Below are positions 32,575-44,188 of a stretch of 64,000 nucleotides of DNA, in pieces. Under the pieces are notes generated by a model, which worked only from the letters and a program-made list of their open reading frames with translations, did not search any database and was not told where the DNA came from. This DNA comes from Kingdonia uniflora (taxonomy: Eukaryota > Streptophyta > Magnoliopsida > Ranunculales > Circaeasteraceae). Every line of letters starts with the position of its first letter. The first letter of the stretch is position 1. A program made the position numbers and the translations under genes. The stretch is from assembly GCA_014058105.1 (NCBI GenBank), contig JACGCM010000310.1:62001-126000 (forward strand). Direction: 5' to 3'.

Positions 32575-33900
32575 CTTGCAAAGTTGCGTTTTATTTTTGA
32601 GTTATTTTATTTTAAGCCAATTTTTTATTATTATTTTTCTTTTCTTTTTTTTGGATCCGGAAACAAGGTGATTGAGTGATTGGCTAAAACTCTCGTGGCG
32701 CTATAGTAGCTGTGAAGTCTGTCCCTGAATGTTTCACCATTTTTGATCATCTATACTTCACAGTTGAGAAATACGTTTTCTAGGAAAGGTTTAGATAATT
32801 CAAAACCCTTTCTGAATTGCTATAGATTATATTTTTCTATTACGTCGTTTGAGAGTTACAGCCTCTGGAAACAGCAATAAAAACAGTCTCAGTAAAGGAC
32901 GCCTCTGTTCATTAATCACTTATTTTGAGCATTAGAAATGCTAAATTCTATAAAACTTTCTTCTTGAATATTTTTCATTTCATAATTATCTTTCCAAATT
33001 GATATTATTTTATACTCTCTCTATAACGAGCTGAACGATATGCGCATTTGAAAATCAGAACATCATAGATTACAATAAACATGGAAATTGAATTAATATT
33101 GTTGTTGCAAGTTTACTAATCATTTTTCTCTTGTTTTACAGGATAGTCACAAAGTTGGAAATGAGACGAACAATACGCAAAGTTAAAAACATCATCAAAT
33201 CCATCCTTCTTGTGCCCCCTAAGTGAAGGAGCACTTCCTTCTTTCGCCTCCTAAGTGAAGGGGCGGCCACAACTAAATTGGGAAACACTTCCCGCAGGTT
33301 AGTACTTCTTAAAACTTGACATCTAGAAGGGGTACATATCCGCTCCGCTCTGGCGCTCGGATATATAAAGTCGTGTGGACTGTGCAAATACACGCTGCTC
33401 TAATAAAAAAATTGTTGTGGTTGGATTGACCTATTGTTGTGTTTAATATTCTTTTTTATTCCAATATTAGTAAAGATAAAAACTGTTAGAGACTTGCGGG
33501 ATTTCATCACCCAAAAAACTCTCCGACAAGTGGGACCACCCATTAAGGATACGGAGAAATTTATATCACGCAAAAATTGAACGTCCCGGACCTCAAAATA
33601 CTTGTTAATAAAGAAGAGTAGCAAGATTCTCACGGGATTTCATCACCCAATGGATAGGAGTATCAGACCGGGATACAAACGCGGGTTCATAGGATACGTC
33701 CTCAGCCTAGTGCCGCGAAAAACTGGTTATAGGTATGCGACGCCACCGTTCCGAGTGCTGACGTACGATAAGGCGACTCGTCCGGACGTGAGAACTGAAC
33801 GTCTACCTTAAGCTGGTACTAGCATGCAGGGGTGTATAAGAACCAAAGCCTTTTGCCATCCTACCCATTTTGAACATAGAAGAATATAGGGGAGACCTAA
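32575..33900 (+). other. Leader region of copy A
   Basis: Non-coding. It contains two short inverted words around ccctaagtgaaggggc (33219-33264) and a direct repeat of gggatttcatcacccaa at about 33499 and 33637. The same leader is present in copy B at 38408-39740, so the words belong to the family. Confidence 0.6.
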
Positions 33901-34149
33901 TTATTACTTCTAAAAAATATTAATGTGCTAGAGTTTAGGCCTGATTGGTTATTTATTGCATTAGGTGCTGCTTTTATTTCAAAATGTCATACATGCAAAA
34001 ACATTAGAATCCATACAACTCACAATTCAACATCCTACAACAACCTCAAAATCATTTTCAATCATGGGATCACCAAAATTCTCAATACGTGGAACCTTTC
34101 CTGTCTTATTCATATATGAAGGCTCATCAGTCCGCCCAATCATCCAATC

Positions 34150-35910
34150 AGTTTCTACCTGCTCCACCCAGACCATCTTTGCAAGATACCATTGCTCCCT
34201 TTATGCAACAATCAATGGAAAGCCAAAAATAATCAATAGAAAGCCAAAAACAAGCGTTACAAATTTAGTAACAAATGATGCAATTTCAACAACAGACTTT
34301 GGTGAATCAAAATTCTATGACCCAATCTATCTCAAGATTATAGACTCAGATAACTCAGTTGTCAACTACATGGAGTAAAGTAGAACATTAAAAACTTCTA
34401 AGCAATGAAGAAGACCAATCCGGAGTTAAATCCCTTTCTGATTTAGAAATGGATGATTTCAAGCACAATCAAGGAATGTTTTCTCCGTGGGGTGAATGAA
34501 TACCATATTGCGGGATAGATTTAGAAGATGAACATTTTAAGGTCGACGATCCTATGTCAAAAGAAGATCTTGAAGAAACAGCTATCATGTCTAATACAAT
34601 TCTTTCTCAATCACCTCTAAATTCAACCCTTAGCATTCAAACACCGATGTCACCATCTATCATTTAATTTGTTAACCCAATAAATTGATTCGAGGAAACA
34701 ATGACCGAGACTAAATATTTTTCCCTCACCTCTAATGATTTTTCTTACGATGATGACGACAAGATAAAATATGAATATATGGAATCACCATCTCATTATT
34801 CGATAATATGCGAGGAATTTGTAGATGATGATATTTGTACCAAAGTCAAGAAATTCAAAATTGCTGAACCTATTGCAGATGTTAATAACTTATCATTTTC
34901 TTCTTAGTCTGCTTATGAGTCACCTCACCCTTGCCTTCAGCCGCGTCCACCTTACACAAATTGCAATATTGAAAACCAGTGGGTGGACGGCCCTTCTTTA
35001 CAGGATACACCACTATTATTGGGGGCTGATTGTATTTTGCTTTTTCCTTCACCAACCACACCTATACCTATGCCTACATCTCCATTTCATGAGCCTAATG
35101 GGGGTACCATGACCATAAATGATTTTGAGGACTTGTACGGATAAAATTCTTGTTGTATTTTTGTTAATGACTGTTTAAATTATTTTGAGGACTCGAATGA
35201 TCCTGAGATTCGTGAAATGGTGCAATCATTTGCATCTAAAAATTTGTTTCAACTTGGCCATGTTCCTAAGAAAATGAATATCCACGTCAATGGTCAGGAA
35301 GAGTCCCATGAGATAAGTTATGATTTTAGACACATAAATTTTAAATGTCTGTTAGATTCAATTGGTCCCCGATCCTCACATGCACAAATATGTTATATAG
35401 TTTTTCTTCTACTAAAAGAAAATATTTTTTTGAAAAATTATAATTTTGGGGATGCCTCACGGACTTGCTTTGTCAGAACCACCTATCACATTTTTTTGAA
35501 TATCAACGATAACATGGGGGTTTTGAAAATTTTCAAAGAAAATATCTTTCCAGGAAAATTGAGTTTTGAATCTAGTTCATTTTCGGGGATGAATACTTGT
35601 ATACCAATCTTCTTATTTACTGTAACATGTATTAATCATATGATTGTATTGAAAATTCTAAAGGAAAATATGTTCTCTGGGTATGTTTTTGCTTTATCTT
35701 GGAGAAAATAGTTTTTCTTGATTTGTCTAAGATTTTTAACTTGGAATCATCAAATGATAGGCAAAGTTTTTAGAAATTTTTTTTTTCCATAGAGAATTAG
35801 TTTTAAACTCTTTATAGTTTTTGCAAAATATATCTGCCTAATTAAGAGCTAATATTAAGAATTACTATTCATGTGTTATCTTGTTTTGGAAAGAAAATTT
35901 GCAACTAGGA
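34150..35910 (+). pseudogene. Family ORF of LARD-like copy A: gag-like start, acidic middle, 40-residue repeats
   Basis: Following one frame through stops gives PSLQDTIAPFMQQSMESQK and STTWSKVEH (similar in layout to the Gln-rich end of Athila gag). An acidic part follows with KYEYMESPSHYSIICEEFVD and GGTMTINDFEDLYG, then NDPEIREMVQSFASKNLFQL, and finally diverged units with KENIF motifs (35217-35711 open). Copy B has the same frame at 39960-41670, and copy Z keeps 45242-45523. The function is unknown. Beyond the gag-like start no family is recognised. Stops differ between copies, so the parent element probably had one long ORF. Confidence 0.6.
35400..35910 (+). repeat. Four to five diverged protein repeat units of about 40 residues
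   Basis: KENIF-type motifs begin at about 35414, 35535 and 35660 (steps 121 and 125 bases). Weaker units follow (KVFR... and, in copy B, WFLKENLQPG at about 41640-41668). Each unit has the plan hydrophobic-KEN-aromatic-long gap-Asn-x-x-Met, for example VLKIFKENIFPGK and VLKILKENMFSGY. The repeats are visible in A, B and Z. Confidence 0.6.
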
Positions 35911-36004
35911 TAGTACATCACCTTTTTAACTTCGTACCCTTCCAATCATATTGAAAATTTTAAGTTTGGGAGTACATTCGTCTGGCTGAAGATAGTAAAC
36001 TTAA

Positions 36005-36120
36005 CGCTTCTTGGGAGGCAACCCATGACACATTCAGATGAAAAATTCTAGTTTTTATTCCACAATTTTTTTATATGCTCTCAAACATTGAGGGCAATGT
36101 TTTATTTAAATTTGGGGGTA
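36005..36120 (+). promoter_or_regulatory. Conserved non-coding block with hairpin and purine tract
   Basis: cttcttgggaggcaacccat (36007-36026) is followed by a hairpin AAACATTG-aggg-CAATGTTT (36083-36102) and aaatttgggggta (36108-36120). The same order is present in B (about 41763-41880) and, reversed, in Z (44820-44950) and D (63370-63480). This block is known from Athila-like elements. The purine run may prime a second plus strand (inference). Confidence 0.65.
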
Positions 36121-37315
36121 TGAAAACCTTTCTTTAAATGCTTATTGAAGAAAAGTGAAATAATGGCTCTTTGACAATTTATAATATATTTTTGATGAAT
36201 TTTCAAACATTTAAACTGATTTTACCTTGACATAAATATTATGAAAAAACCTAAATTTTGAAATTGCACAAAGTATACACTAGAATATTTTATAATATCT
36301 TAACATAGATTTACTATCCTTTTATTAGCGACTAATTCAAGTTAACTGACATATTTTAAAAACATGCACTTCACTGTTGTTTTACAATTAATACTTTCAA
36401 TAGATTTTTGCTCAGTATAAGAGAAATTTAATATTTATGTTAGGAATAGTTTGCTACAAGGGAGACAACTGACTAAGAATATGTTTATTCCTAAGAATAA
36501 ATAATAAGACAAATATATTCTAAAAACTTTTACGCTGCAAGGTTACTCGTATGATTAAGAGCAGATAGAGGAAAAATTATCACCAATCTCGAGTTTGACC
36601 ATGAACTATGTGAAAGGATCACCAGAAAATATTACTTGTGAGAATCCTGAGTCTAGGTCATGATGGGGAACCACACCCTGACAACTTTAGCTAAATGGCG
36701 AGGATTGTCGACTGAAAACTCCTTGTTATGGAGGCTTAACTGAGAAACAATATACTCAATTAGAAAAGTCTTACAAAATAAAAGAAAAAAGTAAAATTCT
36801 AGGAAGACGAATTGACTAAGGCACTTGTCGAACTGACCGTTGAATTTTTTCCAGTGAGAACTAGACTACCAAAAGCTGAGTAAATTATTCTAAACAACGT
36901 GTTAGGCGATAAAACTATTTTCATTGTACACTCAAATATAGCTAAAACAAAATACTTGAATCTCTTTCTAATCTTGGGGTAGTACCTCTAGTTTCAAATA
37001 AGCTTAAAATATTCTTTGATATACTTGGGAAAATAGCAAGTTTAAGGATGTTTTCATTGGTATATTTTTATCACAACTAAGTAAGGTTAAGTTCACAGGA
37101 TATGTGTCATGTGTGTTCTAGAATTGTTTAAAATGTCATTATTGACTTTTATGGGTATAGTCACTACAAACCCTCACAAGACAACACTCATCCACAAGGC
37201 TAAACCTGAGGGTTTAACGGCTGGTTGCATACATTAAATGCAACCGCTTGTCATACAAAAATAGTTTTTGTTTACTTTTGCTCGAGGACTAGTAAAATAT
37301 AAGTTCGGGGGTATT
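36121..37315 (+). other. 3-prime non-coding region of copy A
   Basis: No ORF. The sequence is shared with B (41880-43068), Z and D. It ends with aagttcgggggtattt, the likely polypurine tract before the LTR. Confidence 0.6.
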
Positions 37316-37832
37316 TGATAGACAAGTAATATTTACGTGTACAATTCTTAAATTTATATCTACCTAGTTATTTATTAAATAAATACTACACTAATAGTGT
37401 TTTTATTTGAATTTACAGAAATCGGTCACATGATAAACAAATCGTACATTTTTCCAATTTTTAACAATGAACAAGGGTGATGCACTCCAACAATGATTCT
37501 CATTTGAAATTTTCAGCCAAAGGCCCATGCATGGAAGTCCATTAGATAGAATTAGATATATATATTAAAACTCATGAGAATAATATCTATATCAATTTTT
37601 TTTTAATAGGCTTCTAGGCATGGGCATTTGGTTGACAACTTCAAATAAGAATCATTGTTGGAGTGTATCACCCTTGTTCTTCGTTAAAAACTGGAAAAAT
37701 GGACGACTTGGTTATCATGTGACCAATTTCTGTAATTACAAACAAAAACACTATTAGTGTCATATTTATTTAATAAATGACTAGGTAGATATAAATTTAA
37801 GAGTTGTACGCGTAAATATTACGTGTCTATCA
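37316..37832. repeat. Head-to-head LTR palindrome (copy A meets copy Z)
   Basis: 37316-37566 is the first 251 bases of the LTR in plus direction. 37567-37832 is the first 266 bases of another LTR copy in minus direction. Both stop at nearly the same LTR position, leaving an inverted repeat with arms of about 250 bases and almost no spacer. Confidence 0.85.
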
Positions 37833-38146
37833 AATACCCCCAAATTTATATTTTATTAGTCATCGAGCAAAAGTAAATAAAAACTATTTTCGCATGTCAC
37901 GTGGTTGTATTTAGTATATACAATAAGTCATTAAACCCCCAGGTTTAGCCTGGTGGACGAGTGTTGTCTCGTGAGGGTTTGCAGTGACTATACCCACAAA
38001 AGTCAATAATAACATTTTTAAACAATTTCAGAATACACATGACTCATTTCCTGTGAACTTAACTTTACTTCGTTGTGACAAAAATATTCTAATGAAAAAA
38101 TCCTTAAACTTGCTATTCTTCCAAGTATATCAAAGAATATTTTAAG
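37567..38146 (-). mobile_element. LARD-like copy Z, 3-prime part
   Basis: Minus-strand LTR head (37567-37832) followed by the interior 3-prime end (37833-38146), corresponding to B 42755-43068. It breaks off where copy B begins. Its other half is at 44189-45603. Confidence 0.8.
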
Positions 38147-38389
38147 GTTACATAGGGTAGAGTGGAATCAATGCCTTGGTTTCCACTCTAATTTATCTTG
38201 TAATTTGTTTCGTTCTTCTTTATATTTCAAAACCTACACAAACTCATTGTTATTGGATAAAATTAGTAGCTCAAAGTATAATTTGTACTACAAGTCTCTT
38301 GGGATGCGACCCCACTTTCCTTTGTATACAACTGTACACCGTGCGCTTGCGGGTCTTTTAAGACGTCGGTTTATAATCGATCAAGCTTT

Positions 38390-38407
38390 TGGCGCCGTTG
38401 TCGGGGA
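38390..38407 (+). other. Primer-binding site of copy B
   Basis: TGGCGCCGTTGTCGGGGA, six bases behind the LTR end, one base off the usual tRNA-Asp complement. Same place as in copy A. Confidence 0.85.
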
Positions 38408-39769
38408 CTTGCAAAGTTGCATTTTATGTTTGAGTTATTTTATTTTAAGCCAATTTTTACTTTCTTGTTTTTCTTTTCTTTTTCTTTTTCTTTTCTTTTT
38501 TTGGATTCGGAAACAAAGTGAATGACTGATTGGCTCAAACTCTCTTGGCGCTACAGTAGCTGTGAAGTCTGTCTCTGAATGTTACACCATTTTTGATCAT
38601 CTGTACTTCACAGTTGGGAAATACGTTTGCTACAAAAGTTTTAGATAATTCAAAATCTTTCCCGAATTGCTATAGATTATATTTTTATGTTTAGTCATTT
38701 GTGTGTTATATCCTTTTGAAAAAACAGTCTCTGTAAAGGACGCCACTGTTCATTAATAAATTGATTAGAGTATTAGGGAAGCTAAATTATAGAAAACTTT
38801 CTTCTTGAATATTTTTCCTTTCTGAATTATTTTTCCAAATTGATATTATTTAATACTTTCTCGCAATCGAGCTGAAAGATATACACTTTTGAAAATCAAG
38901 ACATCATAGACTACAATAAACTTAGAAATTGAATTAATATTGTTGTCGAAAGTTCACTAATCATTTTTTTCTTGTTTTACAGGATAGTCACAAAGATGGA
39001 AACGAGACAGACAATACGCAAAGCTAAAAGCATCATCAAATCCATCCTTCTTGTGGCCCCTAAGTGAAGGGGCACTTCCTTCTTTCGCCCCTTAAGTGAA
39101 GGGGAGGCCACAACCACACCGGGAAACACTTTCCGTAGGTTGGTACTTCTTAAAACTTGACATTTAGAAGGGGTACATATCCGTTCCGCCCCGGCACTAG
39201 GAACATAAAGTCGTGTGGACTGTGCAAATACACGTTGTTCTAATAAAATATTTGTTGTGGTTGGATTGACCTATTGACGTGATTAAATTTTTTTCATTCC
39301 AACATTAGTAAGGGTAAAAACTTCTAGAGACTTGCGGGATTTCATCACCCAATAAGCTCTCTAACAAGTAGGACCACCCATTAGGGTTACGAAGAAATTC
39401 GTATCACATGAAAATTGAACGTCCCAAACCTGAAAATAACATGATAATTTAAAAGAGTAGAAAGATTCCCGTAAGATTTCATCACCCAACAGATAGTTGT
39501 ACCGGACCTGGGTACAAAAATGGGCTCATAGGACACGGCCTCAGCCTAGCACTGCGAAATACTGGCGGTAGGTTTGCGATGTCACTGTTCCGAGTGCTGA
39601 CGTACAATAAGGCGACTCGCTCAGGTGTAAGGAGTGAGCATCTACTTTAAGCTGGTCCTAGCATAGTGACGCGGGGAAGTATAGGAACCAAAGCCTTTTG
39701 CCATCGTACCCATTTTGAACATAGAAGAATATAGGGGAGGCCTAATTATTACTTCTAAAAAATGTCGAT

Positions 39770-41670
39770 GTGCTACACTTTAAGTTTGATTGGTTGTTTA
39801 TTGCGTTGGGTGTTGCTTTTATTTTAAAATGTCATACATACAAGAATATTGGAATCCTTACAGCTCATGATTTAACATCCCGCAACAACCTCAAAATAAT
39901 TTTCAATCATGGGATCATTAAAATTCTCAATACATGGAACCTTTCCAATCTTATTCATATATGCAGGCCCATCATTCCGTCCAGTCATCCAATCAGTTCC
40001 CACCTGATCTACCCAAACCTTCTTTGGAAGATACCCTTGCTCTCTTCATAAAATAATCAATGGAAAGTCAAAACCAAGCGTTGTAATTTCAGCAACAAAT
40101 GATACAATTCAAACAGCAGACATTGGTGAATCAAACTTCTATGACCCAATCTATCTCTAGATTAAAGATTGAGATAACTCAGTTGTCAACTACATGGAGT
40201 GAAATAGAGCATGAAAAACTTCTAAGCAATAAAGAAAAATAATCTGAAGTTAAATCCCCTTGTGATTTAGAAATGGATGAATTCAAGCGTAATCAAGGAA
40301 TGTTTTCACCGTGGGGTGAATGGACACCATATTGTGCTACAGATTTAGAAGATGAATATTTTAAGGTCGACGATCCTATGTCACAAGAAGATCTTTAAGA
40401 AGCCCTCCAAATTCAACCATCGATGTCACCATCCATCATTTTATTTGTTAAGCCAATAAATTGTTTCGATGAAACTATGACCCTCTTCTCTAATGATTTT
40501 TTTGACAATGATGATGACGAGATAAAATATGAATATATGGAATCACCATCTCATTATACGATAATTTGCGAGGAATTTGTAGATGATAATATTTGTACCA
40601 AAGTCAAGAAATTAGAAATTGTCAAACCAGTTACAGATGTTATCAACTTGTTATTTCCTTCTCAGTCTCCTTATGAGTCGCCTCAGCCTTGCCTTGAGCA
40701 ACGTCCACCTAACATAAATTACAATATTGAAATCCAGCGGGTGGACGACCCTTCTTTACAGGATATACCACTATTATTGGGGGCAGATTCTGTTTTGGTT
40801 ACTCATTCACTAACCATACCTATACCTATGCCTACATATCCATTTCACAAGCCTAATGGGGGTACCATGACCATAAATGATTTTGAGGACTTGTACGGAG
40901 ATAATTCTTGTTGGATTTCTGTTAATTAATGTTTAAATTATTTTGAGCACTCGAATGATCCTGGGATTCGTGAAATGGTACAATCAATAGCATCTGAAAA
41001 TATGCTTCAACTTGTCCATGTCCCTAAGCCAATTAATATCCACGTCAATGGTCAGGATGAGTCCCTTGAGATAAGTTGTGATTTTAGGCACAAATTTTTT
41101 CAATGTTTGTTAGAGTCAATTGTTCCCCAATCCCCACATACACAAATATGTTATATAGTTTTTCTTCTTCTAAAAGAAAATATCTTTTTGAAAAATTATA
41201 ATTTTGGGGATGCCTCATGGGCTTGCTTTGTCAGAACAACCTATCACATTTTTTGGAATATCAACGATAACATGGGGGTTTTGAAAATTTTCAAAGAAAA
41301 TATCTTTCCATGAAAATCGAGTTTTGAATCAAGTACATTTTCGGGGATGAATACTTGTATACTAATCTTCTTATTTACCGCAACATGTAGTAATCATTTG
41401 ATTGTATTGAAAATTCTAAAGGAAAATATATTCCCTAGGTATGTATTTGCTTTATCTTGGAGAAAATAGTTTTTCTTGATTTGTCTAGGATTTTTAACTT
41501 GGAATCATCAAATGAAAGACAAAGTTTTTAGAAAAAATCATTTTCATAGAGAATTAGTTTTAAACTCTCTCTGGTTTTTACATAATATATCTTCCCAATT
41601 AAGGGCTAATATTAAGGATCTCCATTCATCTGTTATCTGGTTTTTGAAAGAGAATTTGCAACCAGGATAG
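39770..41670 (+). pseudogene. Family ORF of LARD-like copy B
   Basis: A gag-like segment (PSLEDTLALF, ISRLKIEITQLSTTWSEIEH) at about 40015-40215 is followed by the best-kept acidic part, open at 40423-40929 (ESPSHYTIICEEFVDDN, SPYESPQPCLEQRPP, NGGTMTINDFEDLYGDNS). One TAA at 40927 separates it from the next part in the same frame, 40975-41313 (NIHVNGQDESLEISCDFRHK, FLLLKENIFLKNYNFGD). The KENIF units follow up to 41668. The product is unknown. The agreement with copy A across about 500 codons shows that the frame belongs to the family. Confidence 0.6.
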
Positions 41671-43068
41671 TACATCACCTTTTTAACTTCGTACTCTTCC
41701 AGTCATATTGAAAATTTTAAGTTTGGGGGTACATTCGGCTGGCAGAAGACAGTAAACTTAGTGCTTCTTGGGAGGCAACCCATGACGCATTCAGGTGAAA
41801 AATTCTAGTTTATATTCCTTTATTTTTTTTATGCTCTTAAACATTAAGGGCAATGTTCCATTTATGTTTGGGAGAAGGAAACCATTTCTTTAAATATTTT
41901 TTGAAGCAAAGTAAAATAATGACACTTTGATAATTTATGATATATTTTTGACGAATTTCTAAACACTTAAACTGATTTTACCTTGACATAAATATTATGG
42001 AAAAACCTAAATTTTTAAATTGAACCAAGTATACACTATAATATTTTTGAATATCTTAACATAGATTTATTACTTTTTTATTAGCGACTAATTCAAGTTA
42101 ACTTGGCATATTTTAAAAATGTGCACTTCATTGTAATTTTGAATTAATACCTTCAATAGATTTTTGCTCAGTATAAGGAACATTTAACATTTATGTTAGG
42201 AATAGTTTGCTACAAGGGAGACAACTACCTATGAATAAGTTCATTCCTAAAAATAAATAATAAGCCAAATGTGTTCTAAAAACTTTCACGCTGCAAGGCT
42301 ACTCGCATGATTAAGACCTGAAAGAGGAAAATTTATCACCAATCTCGAGTTTGACCATGAACTATGTGAAAGGAGATTAAGAATATGTTGCTTGTGAGAA
42401 TCCAGAGTCTAGGTCATGATGGGCACTACACCTCGGCAACCTTCGCCAACTGGCAGGTATTATCGACCAAAAACTCCTTGTTATGGAGACTTCACTAAGA
42501 ATCAAAGTACTCAAAAGAAAAAGCTTACAAAAGAAAAGAAAAAGTAAAATTTTAGGAAGACGAATTGAGTAAGGCACTTGTCGAACTGACCGTTGAATTT
42601 ATTCGAGTGAGAACTAGATTACCAAAATGGGAGTAAATTAATCTAGACAACGTATTAGGCGATAAAACTATTTTCATTGTACACTCAAATATAGCTAAAG
42701 CACAATACTTGTATCTCTTTATAATCTAGAGGTATTACCTCTAATTTTAGATAAGCTTAAAATATTTTTTGATATACTTGGGAAAATAACAAGTTTAAGG
42801 ATTTTTTTATTGGTATATTTTTGTCATAACTAAGTAAGGATAAGTTCACATGAAATGAGTCATATGTATTCTAGAATTGCTTAAAATGTCATTATTGACT
42901 TTTGTGGGTATAGTCACTGGAAACCCTCACAGGACAACACTCGTCCACCAGGCTAAACCTGGGGGTTTAACGGCTTTTTGCATACGCTAAATGTAACCGC
43001 GTGACATGCCAAAATAGTTTTTGTTTACATTTGATCATGGACTAGCAAAATATAAGTTCGGGGGTATT

Positions 43069-44188
43069 TGACAGAGGCGTAATATTTACATGTTCAACTC
43101 CTAAATTTATATCATCCTAGTCATTTATTAAATAAATGTGACACTAATAGTGCTTTTGTTTATATTTATAAAAATCGGTCACATGATAATCAAGTTATAC
43201 ATTTTTTCCAATTTTTAACGAAGAACAAGGGTGATGCACTCCAACAAAGATTCTTATTTGAAGTTGCCATCCAAAGGCCCATGCATGGAAACTTATTGAA
43301 GAAAATTAGATATAGATACTATTCTCATGAGTTATAATATCTATGCATTATTTTAGGCATTGTTTAAAGGATTTTATATTAATGGTAATATTTAGTAACT
43401 CTTCCTATACTCTATAAATAGGAGGGGAATTCCACCATGAGGGATCATCTTGGAGAGTGTAAATATTTAGATTCAATAAGCAATAAAGTTCTTATTCTTC
43501 TCTTTTTCTTATCTTTTACTTTTATCGAAGTAATAGTAGCATGGCAATAATCAAAGGGAAGAGTAGCTAATCTTCTTAGCCAAGGCTAGAGGAAGCTCTA
43601 GCGAATGTAGCCTTAGTGTTGATTGTATAGCTTAGTTTGAGTAATTACTATATCTTTATCCCGGAATATTGCATATTCGTATTCCTTCATCCTATGGTTG
43701 ACCATAGCTAGGATTAGAAGGAATAATGAATCTATGTAACCTTCTTGTTAGACCATAACAAGATAGGTTCGGAACATAGAGAATAAAACATAATCCATAC
43801 TTATCAGCTGGACCCTAGTTGAGTAAGTTGGTCTATGGGTAGTTCCCAATTACTAAATATTTTGTATCTTTTGAGGTATTGCATATGCCCGACCAAAGAT
43901 ATGCGATACGAGAACTTGTAATTTACTTTAATTATTTATGCTATCTTAATGGTTACAAAGGGTGGAGTGGAATCGATGCCTTGGTTTCCACTCCAAATTA
44001 TCTTGTAATTTATTTCATTCTTTTTTTTATTTTAAAACCTAGACAAACTCATTAATATTGGATAAAACTAGTAGCTCGAAGTATAATTCGTACCACATAT
44101 CTCATGAGATACGACCCTGCTTTCCTTTGTACTTAACGGTCTACCGTGCACTTGCAGGTCTTTTAAGACGTCGGTTTATAATCGATCA
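43069..44188 (+). repeat. Full-length LTR of the LARD-like family (copy B)
   Basis: 1120 bp, TGACAGAGGC to AATCGATCA. It contains TATAAATA at 43413-43420 and an aataaag word at about 43485. It serves as the reference LTR for the family in this window. Confidence 0.85.
43413..43420 (+). promoter_or_regulatory. LTR TATA box of copy B
   Basis: ctctataaataggagg in the middle of the LTR, the normal place for the core promoter. Absent from the copy A 5-prime LTR because of the 260-bp deletion. Confidence 0.65.

Larger units (their letters stand above)
31694..37566 (+). mobile_element. LARD-like non-autonomous LTR retrotransposon with Athila-type signals, copy A
   Basis: LTR 31694-32550, primer site 32557-32574, a 4.8-kb interior without RT, RNase H or integrase, purine-rich end before 37316, then only the first 251 bases of the second LTR. 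The interior holds a long, repeatedly interrupted reading frame (about 34150-35910) that starts with a gag-C-terminus-like part, followed by a long non-coding 3-prime region. Primer site, the aaatttgggggta tract and the cttcttgggaggcaaccca box are features known from Athila-like elements and their LARD derivatives. The left side interrupts copia gag. Confidence 0.8.
38147..44188 (+). mobile_element. LARD-like copy B
   Basis: A truncated 5-prime LTR (38147-38383), primer site (38390-38407), interior and a full 3-prime LTR (43069-44188). The interior is collinear with copy A throughout and has no pol genes. It stands inside copy Z: Z sequence resumes on the right at 44189, with about 230 bases of Z and some 880 bases of the B LTR front missing at the left joint. 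Confidence 0.85.

Noticed and set aside
35217..35711. Single-copy host gene
   Set aside because: The same frame appears in copies B, Z and D inside LTR-bounded units, so it belongs to the LARD-like retrotransposon family.
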